Positions 9,576 through 18,884 are shown, counted from the first letter of the stretch. The stretch: 64,000 nucleotides of DNA from Methylophilus medardicus (GCF_006363955.1 NZ_CP040948.1:2170001-2234000); one strand, 5' to 3'. The notes: generated from the sequence alone by a model not told the origin. A program made the numbers and translations.

Positions 9576-10069
9576 TGTTGAATTCCACTGATTCAAAATC
9601 CTCCAAATCGGCCTTGCAATGGAAACCGAACGTCACGGTCGCGGCGATTATCGAGCACGCGGGTAAGTTTTTATTGGTCGAAGAGATTACCGAGCGTGGT
9701 CATCGTTTTAATCAGCCTGCGGGCCACCTCGAAGAGCATGAAACCATCATTGCAGCCGCGATTCGTGAGACGCTAGAAGAAACGGCTTATGATTTCACGC
9801 CTGAGGCGATCGTCGGCATTTACCACTGGCAACATCCTCTCAATGGGATTACCTATCTACGCTTTGCTTTCAGCGGCACGTTGGGCAAGCATTACCCTGA
9901 GCAAGCGTTGGATGACGGTATCATTCGCACCGTTTGGAAAACAGAAACTGAAATTGCCGCAGAAGGCGCTTCCATGCGCAGTCCGCAAGTATTGCTCTGC
10001 GTTCAGGATTACCTAGCAGGCAAGCGCTATCCTTTAGACATTTTGAAGCATTTGGGCCAAGCACTATGA
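9575..10069 (+). CDS. nudJ: Nudix hydrolase, NudJ-like
   Basis: A 164-residue Nudix-fold pyrophosphohydrolase. The Nudix box starts at [20 protein letters not shown] (residues about 50-70) with the consensus G-x5-E-x7-R-E-x2-E-E pattern intact. In E. coli the orthologous gene (ymfB/nudJ) also sits directly before mnmA; NudJ hydrolyses thiamine pyrophosphate intermediates and nucleoside di/triphosphates. Its TGA overlaps the mnmA ATG in an ATGA junction, so translation of the two is coupled. The leader is made of three tandem repeats and lacks a clear ribosome-binding site. Confidence 0.88.
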   Translation: MLNSTDSKSSKSALQWKPNVTVAAIIEHAGKFLLVEEITERGHRFNQPAGHLEEHETIIAAAIRETLEETAYDFTPEAIVGIYHWQHPLNGITYLRFAFSGTLGKHYPEQALDDGIIRTVWKTETEIAAEGASMRSPQVLLCVQDYLAGKRYPLDILKHLGQAL

Positions 10070-11160
10070 GTAAACCACACGTAATCGTCGGCCTCTCCGG
10101 CGGTGTTGATTCTTCTGTGACCGCCTTGTTATTAAAGCAACAAGGTTATCAAGTCACCGGCTTGTTTATGAAAAACTGGGAAGACGACGATACCGATGAG
10201 TATTGCTCCTCGCGACAGGATTTGATTGATGCGGTGTCAGCCGCAGACAAAATTGGCATCGATATCGAGACGGTGAATTTTAGTGCCGAGTATAAAGAAC
10301 GCGTGTTCGCTAACTTTTTGCAGGAGTATCAAGCCGGTCGCACGCCCAACCCAGATATTCTCTGCAATGCCGAAATTAAATTTAAAGCGTTTTTAGACCA
10401 TGCCATGGGCATGGGTGCCGACTTGATCGCCACTGGCCATTATGCACAAGTACGTGAAAACCCCATTCAGCCGGGCCAGTTTCAATTGCTGAAAGCCGAT
10501 GATGGCAGCAAAGACCAAAGCTACTTTTTGTCGCGGCTGAATCAGGCACAGCTCTCCAAAACCTTATTCCCTTTGGGCAAACATCTCAAACGAGAAGTAC
10601 GCGAGATCGCCCGCGAACACGGTCTGGCCAATGCAGAGAAAAAAGACTCTACCGGCATTTGCTTTATCGGCGAACGCCCGTTTCAGGAGTTTTTACAACG
10701 CTACTTGCCTCGTCACCCTGGGGTGATGCGCACGCCAGAAGGCAAAGTGGTCGGTGAGCATGAAGGCTTGATGTATTACACCATTGGGCAGCGGCAAGGG
10801 CTCAAAATTGGTGGCAGCCGCGACAGCAATGGTGAGCCGTGGTTTGTGGCGGCTAAACACATGGCAGAAAACGCCTTGATCGTGGTTCAAGGCCACGATC
10901 ACCCCTTGTTGCAAAGCGATGGACTGACCGCAGGCCAACTCCACTGGATTAGCGGTGAACAACCCGAGACCAACTGGGTATATGCGGCGAAAACGCGGTA
11001 TCGTCAACCAGATGCGCCATGCGAAGTGGATGCAGTCGATGCCGAACAAGCCACCATTCGCTTCGGCCAACACCAGTGGGCCATTACGCCCGGGCAAAGT
11101 GTGGTGGTTTACGAAAGCAATGTTTGCCTTGGTGGTGGCATTATTACTGCAGCCCTTTAA
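10066..11160 (+). CDS. mnmA: tRNA-specific 2-thiouridylase
   Basis: Thiolates U34 of Lys/Glu/Gln tRNAs using sulfur relayed by the Tus proteins. The N-terminal PP-loop ATP pyrophosphatase motif is GLSGGVDSS at residues 9-17. The catalytic cysteines are Cys100 (NPDILCN) and Cys199 ([10 protein letters not shown]), matching E. coli Cys102 and Cys199. GHYAQV and KDQSYFL are also conserved. Length (364 aa) is normal. The gene overlaps nudJ by 4 nt, and the pair is conserved across proteobacteria. Confidence 0.96.
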   Translation: MSKPHVIVGLSGGVDSSVTALLLKQQGYQVTGLFMKNWEDDDTDEYCSSRQDLIDAVSAADKIGIDIETVNFSAEYKERVFANFLQEYQAGRTPNPDILCNAEIKFKAFLDHAMGMGADLIATGHYAQVRENPIQPGQFQLLKADDGSKDQSYFLSRLNQAQLSKTLFPLGKHLKREVREIAREHGLANAEKKDSTGICFIGERPFQEFLQRYLPRHPGVMRTPEGKVVGEHEGLMYYTIGQRQGLKIGGSRDSNGEPWFVAAKHMAENALIVVQGHDHPLLQSDGLTAGQLHWISGEQPETNWVYAAKTRYRQPDAPCEVDAVDAEQATIRFGQHQWAITPGQSVVVYESNVCLGGGIITAAL

Positions 11161-11239
11161 CCCACCCCAAGGCATGGTTATTGCTTGAGCTTGCAAGATA
11201 AAATGAAAATCAACGCCAAGTGACGAGGAATGACAACGA

Positions 11240-11569
11240 ATGGCTTATATTTTAAAAAATAAAGCAGGTGAAATTATTGCGGCGAGTCCAGACACGCAAG
11301 TCGCTGCGGATTGGCAAGCAGTAGATAACACCGATATGGAATATTTAAGCTTTTTGGATGATGAATTAAAAAAACACCACACTTTCCGTGAGAGCGACAT
11401 TCAATTGGCGCGTGTGCTCGAAGACTTGATCAGCATTTTGATTGACCGCAGTCTGATCAGCTTTACGGATTTCCCTAGCCCGGCGCAAAAACGCCTCAAT
11501 GAACGCCAAAGCCTGCGTCATAAAAACAATCTTCAGCTCCTGGGCGATGATGATATTTCGCCGCTGTAG
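11240..11569 (+). CDS. Conserved hypothetical protein (often mislabelled tryptophan synthase beta-like)
   Basis: A 109-residue soluble protein. The central helix ESDIQLARVLEDLISILIDRSLISFTDFP and the C-terminal stretch AQKRLNERQSLR...LLGDDD resemble a small family widespread in gamma- and betaproteobacteria, sometimes annotated 'tryptophan synthase subunit beta-like'. There is no real resemblance to TrpB. It lies 79 nt after mnmA on the same strand. Function is unknown. Confidence 0.75.
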   Translation: MAYILKNKAGEIIAASPDTQVAADWQAVDNTDMEYLSFLDDELKKHHTFRESDIQLARVLEDLISILIDRSLISFTDFPSPAQKRLNERQSLRHKNNLQLLGDDDISPL

Positions 11570-11578
11570 GTTCACCCG

Positions 11579-13903
11579 CTAATAGGTCATTTCGACCAAA
11601 AACTTAAGGTTACGCCCAGGCCCATACATTCCCAAGCCACCCATGCTGCCATCGAGACGATAGCGTTCGTTTTTCAGGTTCTCGCCAATCAGCCGCAGGG
11701 TCAAATGTTCGTTCACGTTTAAACGGATACCTGCATTCCACATCTCATAACCCGCCTGCTGGCCAAACACATAGCGACTGCTATCTGTGCCATCACCACT
11801 AAGCAAAATGTCGCGCGCAGATACTTTTCTGTAGGTCATATTCAAGTCGAGCTGTTTATTCAACGCGACACCAAGATTAATATTCAATGCATTGCCCGGC
11901 GCAGTGAAAAGTGGTGCAAATGTCTGACCATTAAATATTTCACCACGGATGCGAGCGTATCCGCTACGCAGATACCAGCCGTGGTATTGCAAAAAACTTT
12001 CTACCTCCACGCCATTTCGACGCTCCCAGCCATTCTGGCTAATTGTGCCATCGACCTCCTCGCGCAAGGAAATCAACAACTGTGAGGTATGGGTATGGTA
12101 GACATTGAGTTTTCCCGAGAACCAAACATCTGTATTCAATAAGTGTGGCGTTTGGTAACTCACACCCAGCTCTGTCGTCTCTGACCGTTGCGGTTGATAC
12201 AAATCACCACAGATGCGTGAATCGGGGCCATTTATCGGCATCAATTGGGCCCGGCAACGGCTAAACGGCCCTTGCGTAAAGTATTCATCGATCAGTGGTG
12301 GACGAAACCCTTGTCCATAATTGCTGTAAACCGTCAGCTTGTCCGGCTGATTTTTCGCCAACACATCATAGGCAAGCCCTAAGCTCCAAGTCTCTTCTTT
12401 AAATTTGATGGTATTGGCTTGATCATATGGTTGCAGCAAAGCCAGCGTGCCCCCCGCTGCCTCGACCTGATACCGGTCTTGTCGATAGCCGGGCGTCAGC
12501 GTGAATTGGCCCATTTGCAAAGTGGGCTGCACATACAGCGCCTCAAATGACTTTCGCCCCGGCGGGGCTGACGCATTGAACCCATCGGGATAGGTTGACT
12601 GCATCGTGGTACTGCGATTCTGATACACCCTTGTAATGGCACGCTCACTGGCGTTGTACTGAAAACCGGCTAACAACGATAGATGCAACCAGCCACTCTC
12701 TTTTAGCACCGCTAAGTTACTGATATCCACTGTTTGCGTTTTGTATTGATAAGTATCCGTTAAATCGCCCCGACAAAAGGTCGTATTGGATGGGTCTGGC
12801 AGATACAGTAAACCCTGACATTGCGTTTGCTTGGGATTGAAGGTTGAACCCATCTCTTGGCTGATCACGTCTTGCAGATGCGTGTGCCCGGCGCCGACGG
12901 TAGCCTTGACATGCACCAGCGGACTCTGCGGATCATACTGAACCGTTTCAGACCAGGTCAGATCATCGACTGATCGAATGACATTGCCAAAAAATCCCGG
13001 TTGGCCGCCGGTGGCATCATAAGGTTGCAATCCAGTGTCATCAAACTTGACGATAGACGTCACCAGTTGCAAGTCTTCCGTCGGAAAAACACTCACCTTT
13101 AACAAATGAGAAATCGACGCAATGGCAGAATTGGTCAGCTTGGTGCCATCCCCCAAGGTCATATCGTTTGACTGGCGATTACTGTAGTTATACAGAATAT
13201 CTATCCGCTCTTCCGGACGCGCAAAGAGTAAATAAGAACGCGTATATTCGTCATTGTTGTTGCCATAGCCAAATTTCAACTTAGCCCCGTAGTGTTGGCC
13301 AGGCTTTAAAAAGTCTTCAGCATTTTTGGTGGTTGCATTGACAGTTCCGCCCAGCGAACCGGAGCCACTGGTGATTTGCGGACCGCGTTGGACTTCAATG
13401 CTTTTAAGCAACTCGGGCTCAATAAATGTGCCTCCCATCCGGTACTTTTCAAAGCCCTTGGGCACGCCATCAACCTTCACCATGACATCCTCGTTATCGC
13501 CATAGCCGCGAATATTAAATGTCATACCGCTGGGACGTGGTCCGCCGTTAATGGACACGCCGGGGACCGACCTAATCGCGTCAAAAATATGGCTAGGTTG
13601 TAAGCGCTGCAATTGCTCGCTCGTGATGGTAGTGATCGGCAATGTGGGGTGAATGCCGGGCGTTGGGGCATCTATTTTTCGATCAGTGACCGTCACTTCC
13701 GGCAAGGTATCCACTGCGTCGGTCGCCTCAGACGCTGGTTTGTCAGTGATTTCATCCATCGAGGCCGCCTCTGCATGCGCCCATGGCGCAGCACTTAAGC
13801 AATACCACGTGGTAAGCAAGATAGGCAAAGCACGTAGCAGTTGCATCACGGATCGCGGGGAGGGGTCAGCACAGGTCATGTTGTAGACGTGTTTAATCTT
13901 CAT
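11579..13903 (-). CDS. TonB-dependent receptor, probable haem/haemoglobin family
   Basis: A 774-residue outer-membrane receptor with TonB box region LPEVTVTD near residue 70, a plug domain at about 85-205 (SVPGVSINGG, FNIRGYGDNEDVMVKVDG, IEVQRGP) and a 22-strand barrel ending in an aromatic residue. The barrel contains GFRPPLIDEYF, which resembles the FRAP box of haemoglobin/haem receptors; a clear NPNL box was not found. The window's haem operons have no receptor of their own, so this one could serve them (inference). The start is uncertain: ATGs at 13903, 13879 and 13846 are all in frame and lack a clear ribosome-binding site. No Fur box lies directly upstream. Confidence 0.85.
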   Translation of the reverse strand: MKIKHVYNMTCADPSPRSVMQLLRALPILLTTWYCLSAAPWAHAEAASMDEITDKPASEATDAVDTLPEVTVTDRKIDAPTPGIHPTLPITTITSEQLQRLQPSHIFDAIRSVPGVSINGGPRPSGMTFNIRGYGDNEDVMVKVDGVPKGFEKYRMGGTFIEPELLKSIEVQRGPQITSGSGSLGGTVNATTKNAEDFLKPGQHYGAKLKFGYGNNNDEYTRSYLLFARPEERIDILYNYSNRQSNDMTLGDGTKLTNSAIASISHLLKVSVFPTEDLQLVTSIVKFDDTGLQPYDATGGQPGFFGNVIRSVDDLTWSETVQYDPQSPLVHVKATVGAGHTHLQDVISQEMGSTFNPKQTQCQGLLYLPDPSNTTFCRGDLTDTYQYKTQTVDISNLAVLKESGWLHLSLLAGFQYNASERAITRVYQNRSTTMQSTYPDGFNASAPPGRKSFEALYVQPTLQMGQFTLTPGYRQDRYQVEAAGGTLALLQPYDQANTIKFKEETWSLGLAYDVLAKNQPDKLTVYSNYGQGFRPPLIDEYFTQGPFSRCRAQLMPINGPDSRICGDLYQPQRSETTELGVSYQTPHLLNTDVWFSGKLNVYHTHTSQLLISLREEVDGTISQNGWERRNGVEVESFLQYHGWYLRSGYARIRGEIFNGQTFAPLFTAPGNALNINLGVALNKQLDLNMTYRKVSARDILLSGDGTDSSRYVFGQQAGYEMWNAGIRLNVNEHLTLRLIGENLKNERYRLDGSMGGLGMYGPGRNLKFLVEMTY

Positions 13904-13914
13904 CAGGTGGGAAA

Positions 13915-13939
13915 CAAAGGGGCTCTTTGAGCCCCTTTG
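13915..13939 (-). terminator. Intrinsic terminator of the PEP-CTERM gene
   Basis: On the minus strand AAAGGGGCTC pairs with GAGCCCCTTT around a 4-nt loop and is followed by GTTT. It separates the PEP-CTERM gene from the downstream receptor. Confidence 0.8.
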
Positions 13940-13953
13940 TCATGGTTGCACTA

Positions 13954-13990
13954 CCGTAAATTAGGCCGTAAATTACGGCCGTAAATTAGG
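13954..13990. repeat. Tandem repeat spanning the stop codon of a PEP-CTERM gene
   Basis: Three head-to-tail units lie at 13954-13965, 13966-13978 and 13979-13990, with core CCGTAAATTA(G/C)GG. The middle unit is a perfect palindrome. The stop codon of the minus-strand PEP-CTERM gene (13986-13988) falls in the third unit. Confidence 0.75.
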
Positions 13991-14645
13991 CTGGTTGTTT
14001 TGCAGCGCGACGGGAGACAAAGGCCATCAGGCCCAGACCCAGAGCCATCAGGCTGTAGGCTTCTGGCTCTGGCACCGGCGTTACCGTCGGTACAGCCACT
14101 GCCGCCAAGGCGACTTGATCCAAACTCATGTGTGCAGCAGGAGAGGTAAAGTTAAAGGTATAAAGCGCAGCCGCACTGACATTGCTCCATTTCCAATATA
14201 ACTCTTGTTCGGCGGTCGCACCGCCCATCACCACCCCTTGGTCTTCGTTAAATTGCAACACCGAGGCGGCGGAAACACCGTTCAATGTCGCTGTAGAACT
14301 GCTGAGCGTACCGACCGTCGCAATACGTAAGTACACATCGAACAAACCACTGTTTTGGCCGCTGAGGGTGGCTGTAAGTGCTGCGGGACCAGCGAAACTA
14401 TAGATATTGCCACCGCCAGTGAGAAAAGAGCCTCCCGAGGTTTCTGTCACAGAAGCGCTCGTCCCAGCGGTCACCGCCACATCAGGTGTGGTGTCGTTGG
14501 TGCTGTTAAAAATATTCCATTCGGCGTAGCTCACTGGTGTCTCGCTGCCCCATGGATTGGCTGTGTTCCAAACCGCCTGTGTGGCAAATGCAGAGCCGCT
14601 AAAAGCCATGCCTAAACTAAGTGCCAATACTGAAACTTTCATCAT
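13986..14645 (-). CDS. PEP-CTERM sorting domain protein
   Basis: A 219-residue exported protein with an N-terminal signal peptide (residues 1-21, ending AFA) and a C-terminal PEP-CTERM sorting signal: VPEPEAY, a hydrophobic helix, then the basic tail SRRAAK. Such proteins are recognised by the EpsH/XrtA exosortase family and often end up in the extracellular matrix. The body is rich in Ser/Thr/Ala/Gly and resembles no enzyme I know. A strong GAGGAG lies 7 nt before the ATG. It is followed by its own terminator, and its stop codon lies in a tandem repeat. Confidence 0.88.
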   Translation of the reverse strand: MMKVSVLALSLGMAFSGSAFATQAVWNTANPWGSETPVSYAEWNIFNSTNDTTPDVAVTAGTSASVTETSGGSFLTGGGNIYSFAGPAALTATLSGQNSGLFDVYLRIATVGTLSSSTATLNGVSAASVLQFNEDQGVVMGGATAEQELYWKWSNVSAAALYTFNFTSPAAHMSLDQVALAAVAVPTVTPVPEPEAYSLMALGLGLMAFVSRRAAKQPA

Positions 14646-14797
14646 TTAAAACTCCTCAACAAGCGCGTGTTCCCCTTCCTCGCAAAGGCCACTGCGCCAT
14701 TTCTAGAATAAGTCTCACGGACCCACACCGTTGAGTGTTTCAATCCCCATGTAGCCGTGCACATGGTTAAAAAAATATGTAAATGAATAGCTGCCGC

Positions 14798-14986
14798 TTA
14801 TTTGCTGCTGGCCGGCTCAAAGTCAACCACAAATCGATATTGCTTGCCGCAATCAATAATGACTTCTTTTTGTCCGCGTTTCAGCAAGCGAATATCGACC
14901 TTGATGCTGCCAAAACCATCATGCGCAATCAGCTCATCGAGTAAGTCGAGTAATCTTTTTTTGACCGGCGTATTCACTGCGTGCAT
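14798..14986 (-). CDS. Small Fur-box-associated protein, YezD/DUF2292-like
   Basis: A 62-residue protein: an N-terminal amphipathic helix (RLLDLLDELIAHDG), then GSIKVDIRLLKRGQKEVI and the closing KQYRFVVDFE. The order helix, GS(I/V) strand, Q-x-E/V strand, K..YRF recalls the short YezD/DUF2292 family, but similarity is weak and uncertain. A strong Fur-box match lies 33 nt upstream of its start, so it is probably iron-repressed. Its role is unknown. Confidence 0.6.
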   Translation of the reverse strand: MHAVNTPVKKRLLDLLDELIAHDGFGSIKVDIRLLKRGQKEVIIDCGKQYRFVVDFEPASSK

Positions 14987-15018
14987 AGCATCTATTTATC
15001 TTGGTTTGCTTATTTTTT

Positions 15019-15040
15019 AAATGATAACAATTATCATTTA
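15019..15040 (-). promoter_or_regulatory. Fur box upstream of the 62-aa gene
   Basis: The palindrome AATGATAACAATTATCATT closely matches the Fur consensus GATAATGATAATCATTATC. It lies 33 nt upstream of the small minus-strand gene, the only gene it is placed to control. Confidence 0.8.
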
Positions 15041-15195
15041 CTTTATCAACAAAAACATTGATCCGCCTACAAGCACGGACTAACAGGGCGCACAGCGATG
15101 AGAAATAAGGCGCAGAGATGCATGAGCAACACTCAGCGGTGCGGCTTAGCGCGGGTGATCAGGCTATAGGACAAGAAAAAATAAGAGTAACAGCA

Positions 15196-15216
15196 TGCAC
15201 GCATTGACTGCGTGCA
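15196..15216 (-). terminator. Hairpin after the GST gene
   Basis: The perfect inverted repeat TGCACGCA-TTGAC-TGCGTGCA lies 17 nt past the GST stop codon. On the minus strand a T-rich tract follows after about 15 nt. It may be a terminator or 3' stabilising hairpin. Confidence 0.45.
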
Positions 15217-15232
15217 CTGTCATTGGGGGAGG

Positions 15233-15856
15233 TTATGGCTGTGGCATGGTTTGTTTAAAGCTAGGACGCTTGACCAGCACGCCGTAGTGTTTGGCAAGAT
15301 TAGGAAACTTCTCCTGCCAGTATTTGCCATCCCATTGCATACTTTTAAAACGCAAATCGAAATAGCCGAGCGCAGTGCCTAACGCGATATCGGCCAGACT
15401 GAAGGTTTCATTCACGCACCACTTCTTTTTCAGTAGGTCATCATCCAACGCGGTTAATCCCGCCGTTACTTTGGCAAACTGCTTGTCTATCCAGCCGGCA
15501 GATTGTTGGGCCTCTGGCTTGCGCTGTTCAAGCATCACGGCGACGGCAGCATCACATACCCCATCGGCAAGCGCTTCCCAACGCCTCACCTTGATTTTGG
15601 CAGAGTGGTCTTGTGGAATCAGGTGCGCGACCGGTGTGCGATGGTCGAGATATTCGACAATGACGCGTGAATCATAGAGCGCATCGCCATCATCGAGCAC
15701 CAGCACGGGCACTTTGCCTAAGGGGTTGTGCTGACCGACCGGACAATCAGGTGAAGATAACACCACTTCATTGAGGGTCAGATCCACATGTTTTTCGATA
15801 GCGACAATACGCACCTTGCGTGCGTAGGGACTGTTTACCGTGTATAAAAGCTGCAT
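15233..15856 (-). CDS. Glutathione S-transferase family protein
   Basis: A 207-residue two-domain GST-fold protein. The thioredoxin-like N-domain shows YTVNSPYARKVRIVAIEK with the potential catalytic Ser9, the cis-Pro in GKVPVL (Pro50) and the Ser/Asp motif YDSRVIVEYLD that binds the glutathione gamma-glutamyl group. The all-helical C-domain includes FSLADIALGTAL. It resembles the YibF-like group. The substrate is unknown. It is monocistronic. Confidence 0.9.
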   Translation of the reverse strand: MQLLYTVNSPYARKVRIVAIEKHVDLTLNEVVLSSPDCPVGQHNPLGKVPVLVLDDGDALYDSRVIVEYLDHRTPVAHLIPQDHSAKIKVRRWEALADGVCDAAVAVMLEQRKPEAQQSAGWIDKQFAKVTAGLTALDDDLLKKKWCVNETFSLADIALGTALGYFDLRFKSMQWDGKYWQEKFPNLAKHYGVLVKRPSFKQTMPQP

Positions 15857-15945
15857 AGTGTGGTCTGAGCCAGAAGTTGAATACTTTAAATATAAAAAAA
15901 TCCCACAACAGCGCGCTTAACAAAAACGCTGATCTTAAAAAACAC

Positions 15946-15971
15946 TTGTCTTGGGATGCATTTATTATAAT
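15946..15971 (+). promoter_or_regulatory. Candidate promoter of nadC
   Basis: A TATAAT at 15966-15971 is a perfect -10 hexamer. TTGTCT at 15946-15951 is a possible -35, but the spacing of 14 nt is short. It lies about 60 nt upstream of the nadC start. Confidence 0.35.
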
Positions 15972-16030
15972 AGCTTTTGGCATGGGCTTAGACTGCTGCA
16001 TGCATATTTTTTAACCTTGCTGACGACCAC

Positions 16031-16903
16031 ATGACCACATCGACGCTTTACCAACGCTTACCCGACTACCTTACCCAGTCTATGATTGCTGAGCAAGTGC
16101 GCGCTGCACTTGCAGAAGACGTGGGAGACGGCGACCTGACTGCAGCACTGATCCCCGCTGGCACGCAGGCGACAGCGACCATTATTAGCCGAGAAGCTGC
16201 CGTGGTTTGTGGCTGCGCTTGGCTAGAACAATGCTTTAAGCAATTGCAGCCTGCGATTGCACTGTGTTGGCATGTGAGCGATGGCGATCAAGTGCAAGCG
16301 AACCAGACACTGGTGACCATTCAGGGCGAAGCGCGCGCCATGCTCAGTGCCGAACGGCCAGCACTCAACTTCTTGCAGACATTGTCTGGGGTCGCTAGCC
16401 ATACCCGCCGCTATGTAGACGCCATTGCGGGCTTACCGACGCAGATTCTCGATACGCGAAAAACCATCCCCGGCTTACGTCTGGCACAAAAATATGCCGT
16501 ACTTGCTGGCGGCGGCGCCAATCAGCGCTTGGCCCTCTACGATGGCATTCTGATAAAAGAAAACCATATCGCCGCCGCTGGCGCCATCTCGACCGTGTTG
16601 CAAGCAGCGCTAGCATTGCAACAAACGAACAATATTCAGATTGAAGTTGAAAGCCTAAGTGAGTTGCAAGCGGCACTGGCGGCCGGAGCGCGCAGTATTT
16701 TGCTGGATAATTTTTCGTTGGAGGATATGCGGCAAGCGGTGGTTTTAAACAACAAGCGTGCGTTGCTTGAAGCCTCTGGCAACGTCGATTTAACCACGGT
16801 GCGCGCGATTGCAGAAACCGGCGTGGACAGAATCTCGATTGGGGCACTGACCAAAAATATTCAAGCCATCGACTTAAGTATGCGGATACAGATGGCACTG
16901 TAA
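16031..16903 (+). CDS. nadC: Nicotinate-nucleotide pyrophosphorylase (carboxylating)
   Basis: Quinolinate phosphoribosyltransferase of de novo NAD synthesis, converting quinolinate and PRPP to nicotinate mononucleotide. Family landmarks: ALAEDVGDGDLTAALIP near the N-terminus, ERPALNFLQTLSGVASHTR, the substrate-binding DTRKTIPGLRLAQKYAV, IEVEVES-like IQIEVESLSE and the C-terminal LEASGNVDLTTVRAIAETGVDRISIGALT. Length (290 aa) is normal. It is divergent from the GST gene and followed by a GspE-family ATPase after about 165 nt. Confidence 0.95.
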   Translation: MTTSTLYQRLPDYLTQSMIAEQVRAALAEDVGDGDLTAALIPAGTQATATIISREAAVVCGCAWLEQCFKQLQPAIALCWHVSDGDQVQANQTLVTIQGEARAMLSAERPALNFLQTLSGVASHTRRYVDAIAGLPTQILDTRKTIPGLRLAQKYAVLAGGGANQRLALYDGILIKENHIAAAGAISTVLQAALALQQTNNIQIEVESLSELQAALAAGARSILLDNFSLEDMRQAVVLNNKRALLEASGNVDLTTVRAIAETGVDRISIGALTKNIQAIDLSMRIQMAL

Positions 16904-17007
16904 ATGCGGAAGCAAACAAGAAGCCGGGCTTAGCAAGCCCATGGCGGTGGCATCACACCGCAACTCGCAAATCTGCGCAGGTTTTTCAGTCACAAGGGTG
17001 ACCATTT

Positions 17008-17027
17008 ATGCCACTTAGCAGTGGCAT
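17008..17027 (+). other. Hairpin in the gspE leader
   Basis: ATGCCACT-TAGC-AGTGGCAT is a perfect 8-bp hairpin about 40 nt before the start of the downstream ATPase gene. It has no T-run. It may belong to the 3' end of nadC or to the 5' leader of the ATPase gene. Confidence 0.4.
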
Positions 17028-17068
17028 GAGTCTTGCATCATTGGGTGCTCATCCAGCCCAAATATGAC

Positions 17069-18859
17069 ATGAATAGTCCCATCCCCTTTTCACTACCTAA
17101 GACGTTAGAGAGCCTGCGTTTAGGAGACCTATTGCGCATGCTGGTCTCCGATGGACGTATTGAAAAGGCCTGGGCGGAAAAGCTGCATCAGGACCGAAAA
17201 CGCGATAGCTCCAAAATCCACCCGATTGTCATCGTGGCCGAACAAAGATGGCCAGACTTATTGCATCCGTCACAATTGCTGTCAGTAGAGCAGCTGAGTC
17301 AGTTTGTTGCCAACAAAGCCAAAGTCCCTTATTACCAAATTGACCCGTTGAAGCTGGATTTCAGCGCGGCGGCACAGATTGTTTCGCAAGCCTATGCTGA
17401 GCGCTTGCGCATCATGCCGATTACGGTTAAAGATGGCGTCGCCACCGTCGCCACCGCGGATCCGTTCCATCAAGAATGGCTGCATGACTTGGAGCGTATG
17501 CTCAAGTTGCGCATTGAAGTGGTGATGGTCAACCCACTAGACCTGCAACGTTATCTGCCAGAAGTTTATCAATTATCTGCAGCCATCCAATCGGCTAATG
17601 CTGCCAAAGCCGGTCAAATTGTCGGCGTACAAAACTTTGAGCAATTAATCGAACTAGGCAAAGACCGCCAGCTCGATGCGAATGAGCAACACGTGGTCAA
17701 TATTGTGGATTGGCTGTTTAAATACGCCTTTGAACAGCGCGCCAGCGATATTCACCTTGAACCGCGTCGCCACATGGGCCTAATGCGTTTTCGGATTGAT
17801 GGTGTCTTGCATCAGGTGTATCAACTACCGAGCAATATCATGAATGCGATCACCAGCCGGATCAAACTGCTGGGTCGCATGGATATGGTAGAGAAACGTC
17901 GTCCGCAAGATGGCCGAGTGAAAACCGTGAGCGCAGATGGCAAGGAAATCGAATTACGCCTATCCACCATGCCGACCGCTTTTGGTGAAAAGCTGGTCAT
18001 GCGGATTTTCAAACCAGATATTCTGGTGCAAGATTTTCAGCTACTGGGTTTTTCGAAACGGCAAAGTGAGCAGTGGTCTCAATGGACGCGTCAACCGAAT
18101 GGCATTATTTTAGTCACCGGGCCGACCGGCTCCGGCAAGACAACCACGCTATACACCACGTTGAAACAGCTGGCGACGGATGAAGTGAATGTCTGCACGG
18201 TGGAAGACCCGATTGAAATGATAGAGCCGGCCTTTAACCAGATGCAGGTCACGCAAAACATCGGTTTGGGCTTTGCGGAAGGCATCCGCACGCTGATGCG
18301 TCAGGACCCTGACATTATCATGGTGGGGGAGATCCGCGATCAGGAGACGGCAGACATGGCCATACAAGCAGCACTTACCGGCCATCTAGTGCTCTCCACC
18401 TTGCATACTAACGACGCCCCATCCGCCGTGACCCGTTTGCTAGACTTAGGCGTCCCCGCCTACCTGATTCATTCCAGTTTGCTTGGCATCATGGCGCAAC
18501 GATTAGTGCGCACACTGTGCCCACACTGCAAAACAGAGGGAGAACTCTCAGACGAAGAATGGGCCAGCGTCACCCGACCGTTTAAAGCAAAAAAACCCGC
18601 CAAAGTGATGAAAGCCGTCGGCTGTCAAGAATGCCGAAAAACGGGCTATCGCGGTCGCACCGGCATTTATGAGATGTTGACCATGACCCCGGCGTTACGT
18701 CAGCTGATTACACCGGAAACCGATGTATTGCAGCTACGGCAAGCCGCCATCCAAGCAGGCATGCAGCCCTTGATGCTCAATGGCGCTGAAAAAATAGCCG
18801 CGGGGCTCACCACGGTAGAAGAAGTGCTGAAAGTTGCGCCGCCACTAGAATTACATTAG
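17069..18859 (+). CDS. GspE/PilB-family secretion or pilus assembly ATPase
   Basis: A 596-residue hexameric ATPase of the type II secretion/type IV pilus family. The N-terminal half contains a GspE_N/MshEN-like domain (about 45-160). The C-terminal motor has Walker A GPTGSGKTTT near residue 350, the Asp box (VEDPIEM), Walker B with RQDPDIIMVGEIRD, and the His box GHLVLSTLHTNDAPSA. A CPHC...CQEC zinc tetracysteine motif sits near residue 500. ATG 17069 is preferred over the upstream TTG at 17033. No other secretion or pilus gene is adjacent, so whether it serves T2SS, T4P or another filament cannot be told. Confidence 0.88.
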   Translation: MNSPIPFSLPKTLESLRLGDLLRMLVSDGRIEKAWAEKLHQDRKRDSSKIHPIVIVAEQRWPDLLHPSQLLSVEQLSQFVANKAKVPYYQIDPLKLDFSAAAQIVSQAYAERLRIMPITVKDGVATVATADPFHQEWLHDLERMLKLRIEVVMVNPLDLQRYLPEVYQLSAAIQSANAAKAGQIVGVQNFEQLIELGKDRQLDANEQHVVNIVDWLFKYAFEQRASDIHLEPRRHMGLMRFRIDGVLHQVYQLPSNIMNAITSRIKLLGRMDMVEKRRPQDGRVKTVSADGKEIELRLSTMPTAFGEKLVMRIFKPDILVQDFQLLGFSKRQSEQWSQWTRQPNGIILVTGPTGSGKTTTLYTTLKQLATDEVNVCTVEDPIEMIEPAFNQMQVTQNIGLGFAEGIRTLMRQDPDIIMVGEIRDQETADMAIQAALTGHLVLSTLHTNDAPSAVTRLLDLGVPAYLIHSSLLGIMAQRLVRTLCPHCKTEGELSDEEWASVTRPFKAKKPAKVMKAVGCQECRKTGYRGRTGIYEMLTMTPALRQLITPETDVLQLRQAAIQAGMQPLMLNGAEKIAAGLTTVEEVLKVAPPLELH

Positions 18860-18884
18860 CTGCAGGACATCCAACGCAATGCGC

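Noticed and set aside
16907-17068. Possible cyclic-di-GMP riboswitch in the leader of the GspE-family gene
   Set aside because: I looked for the conserved GEMM core and its tetraloop receptor and could not align them; only a simple 8-bp hairpin is present.
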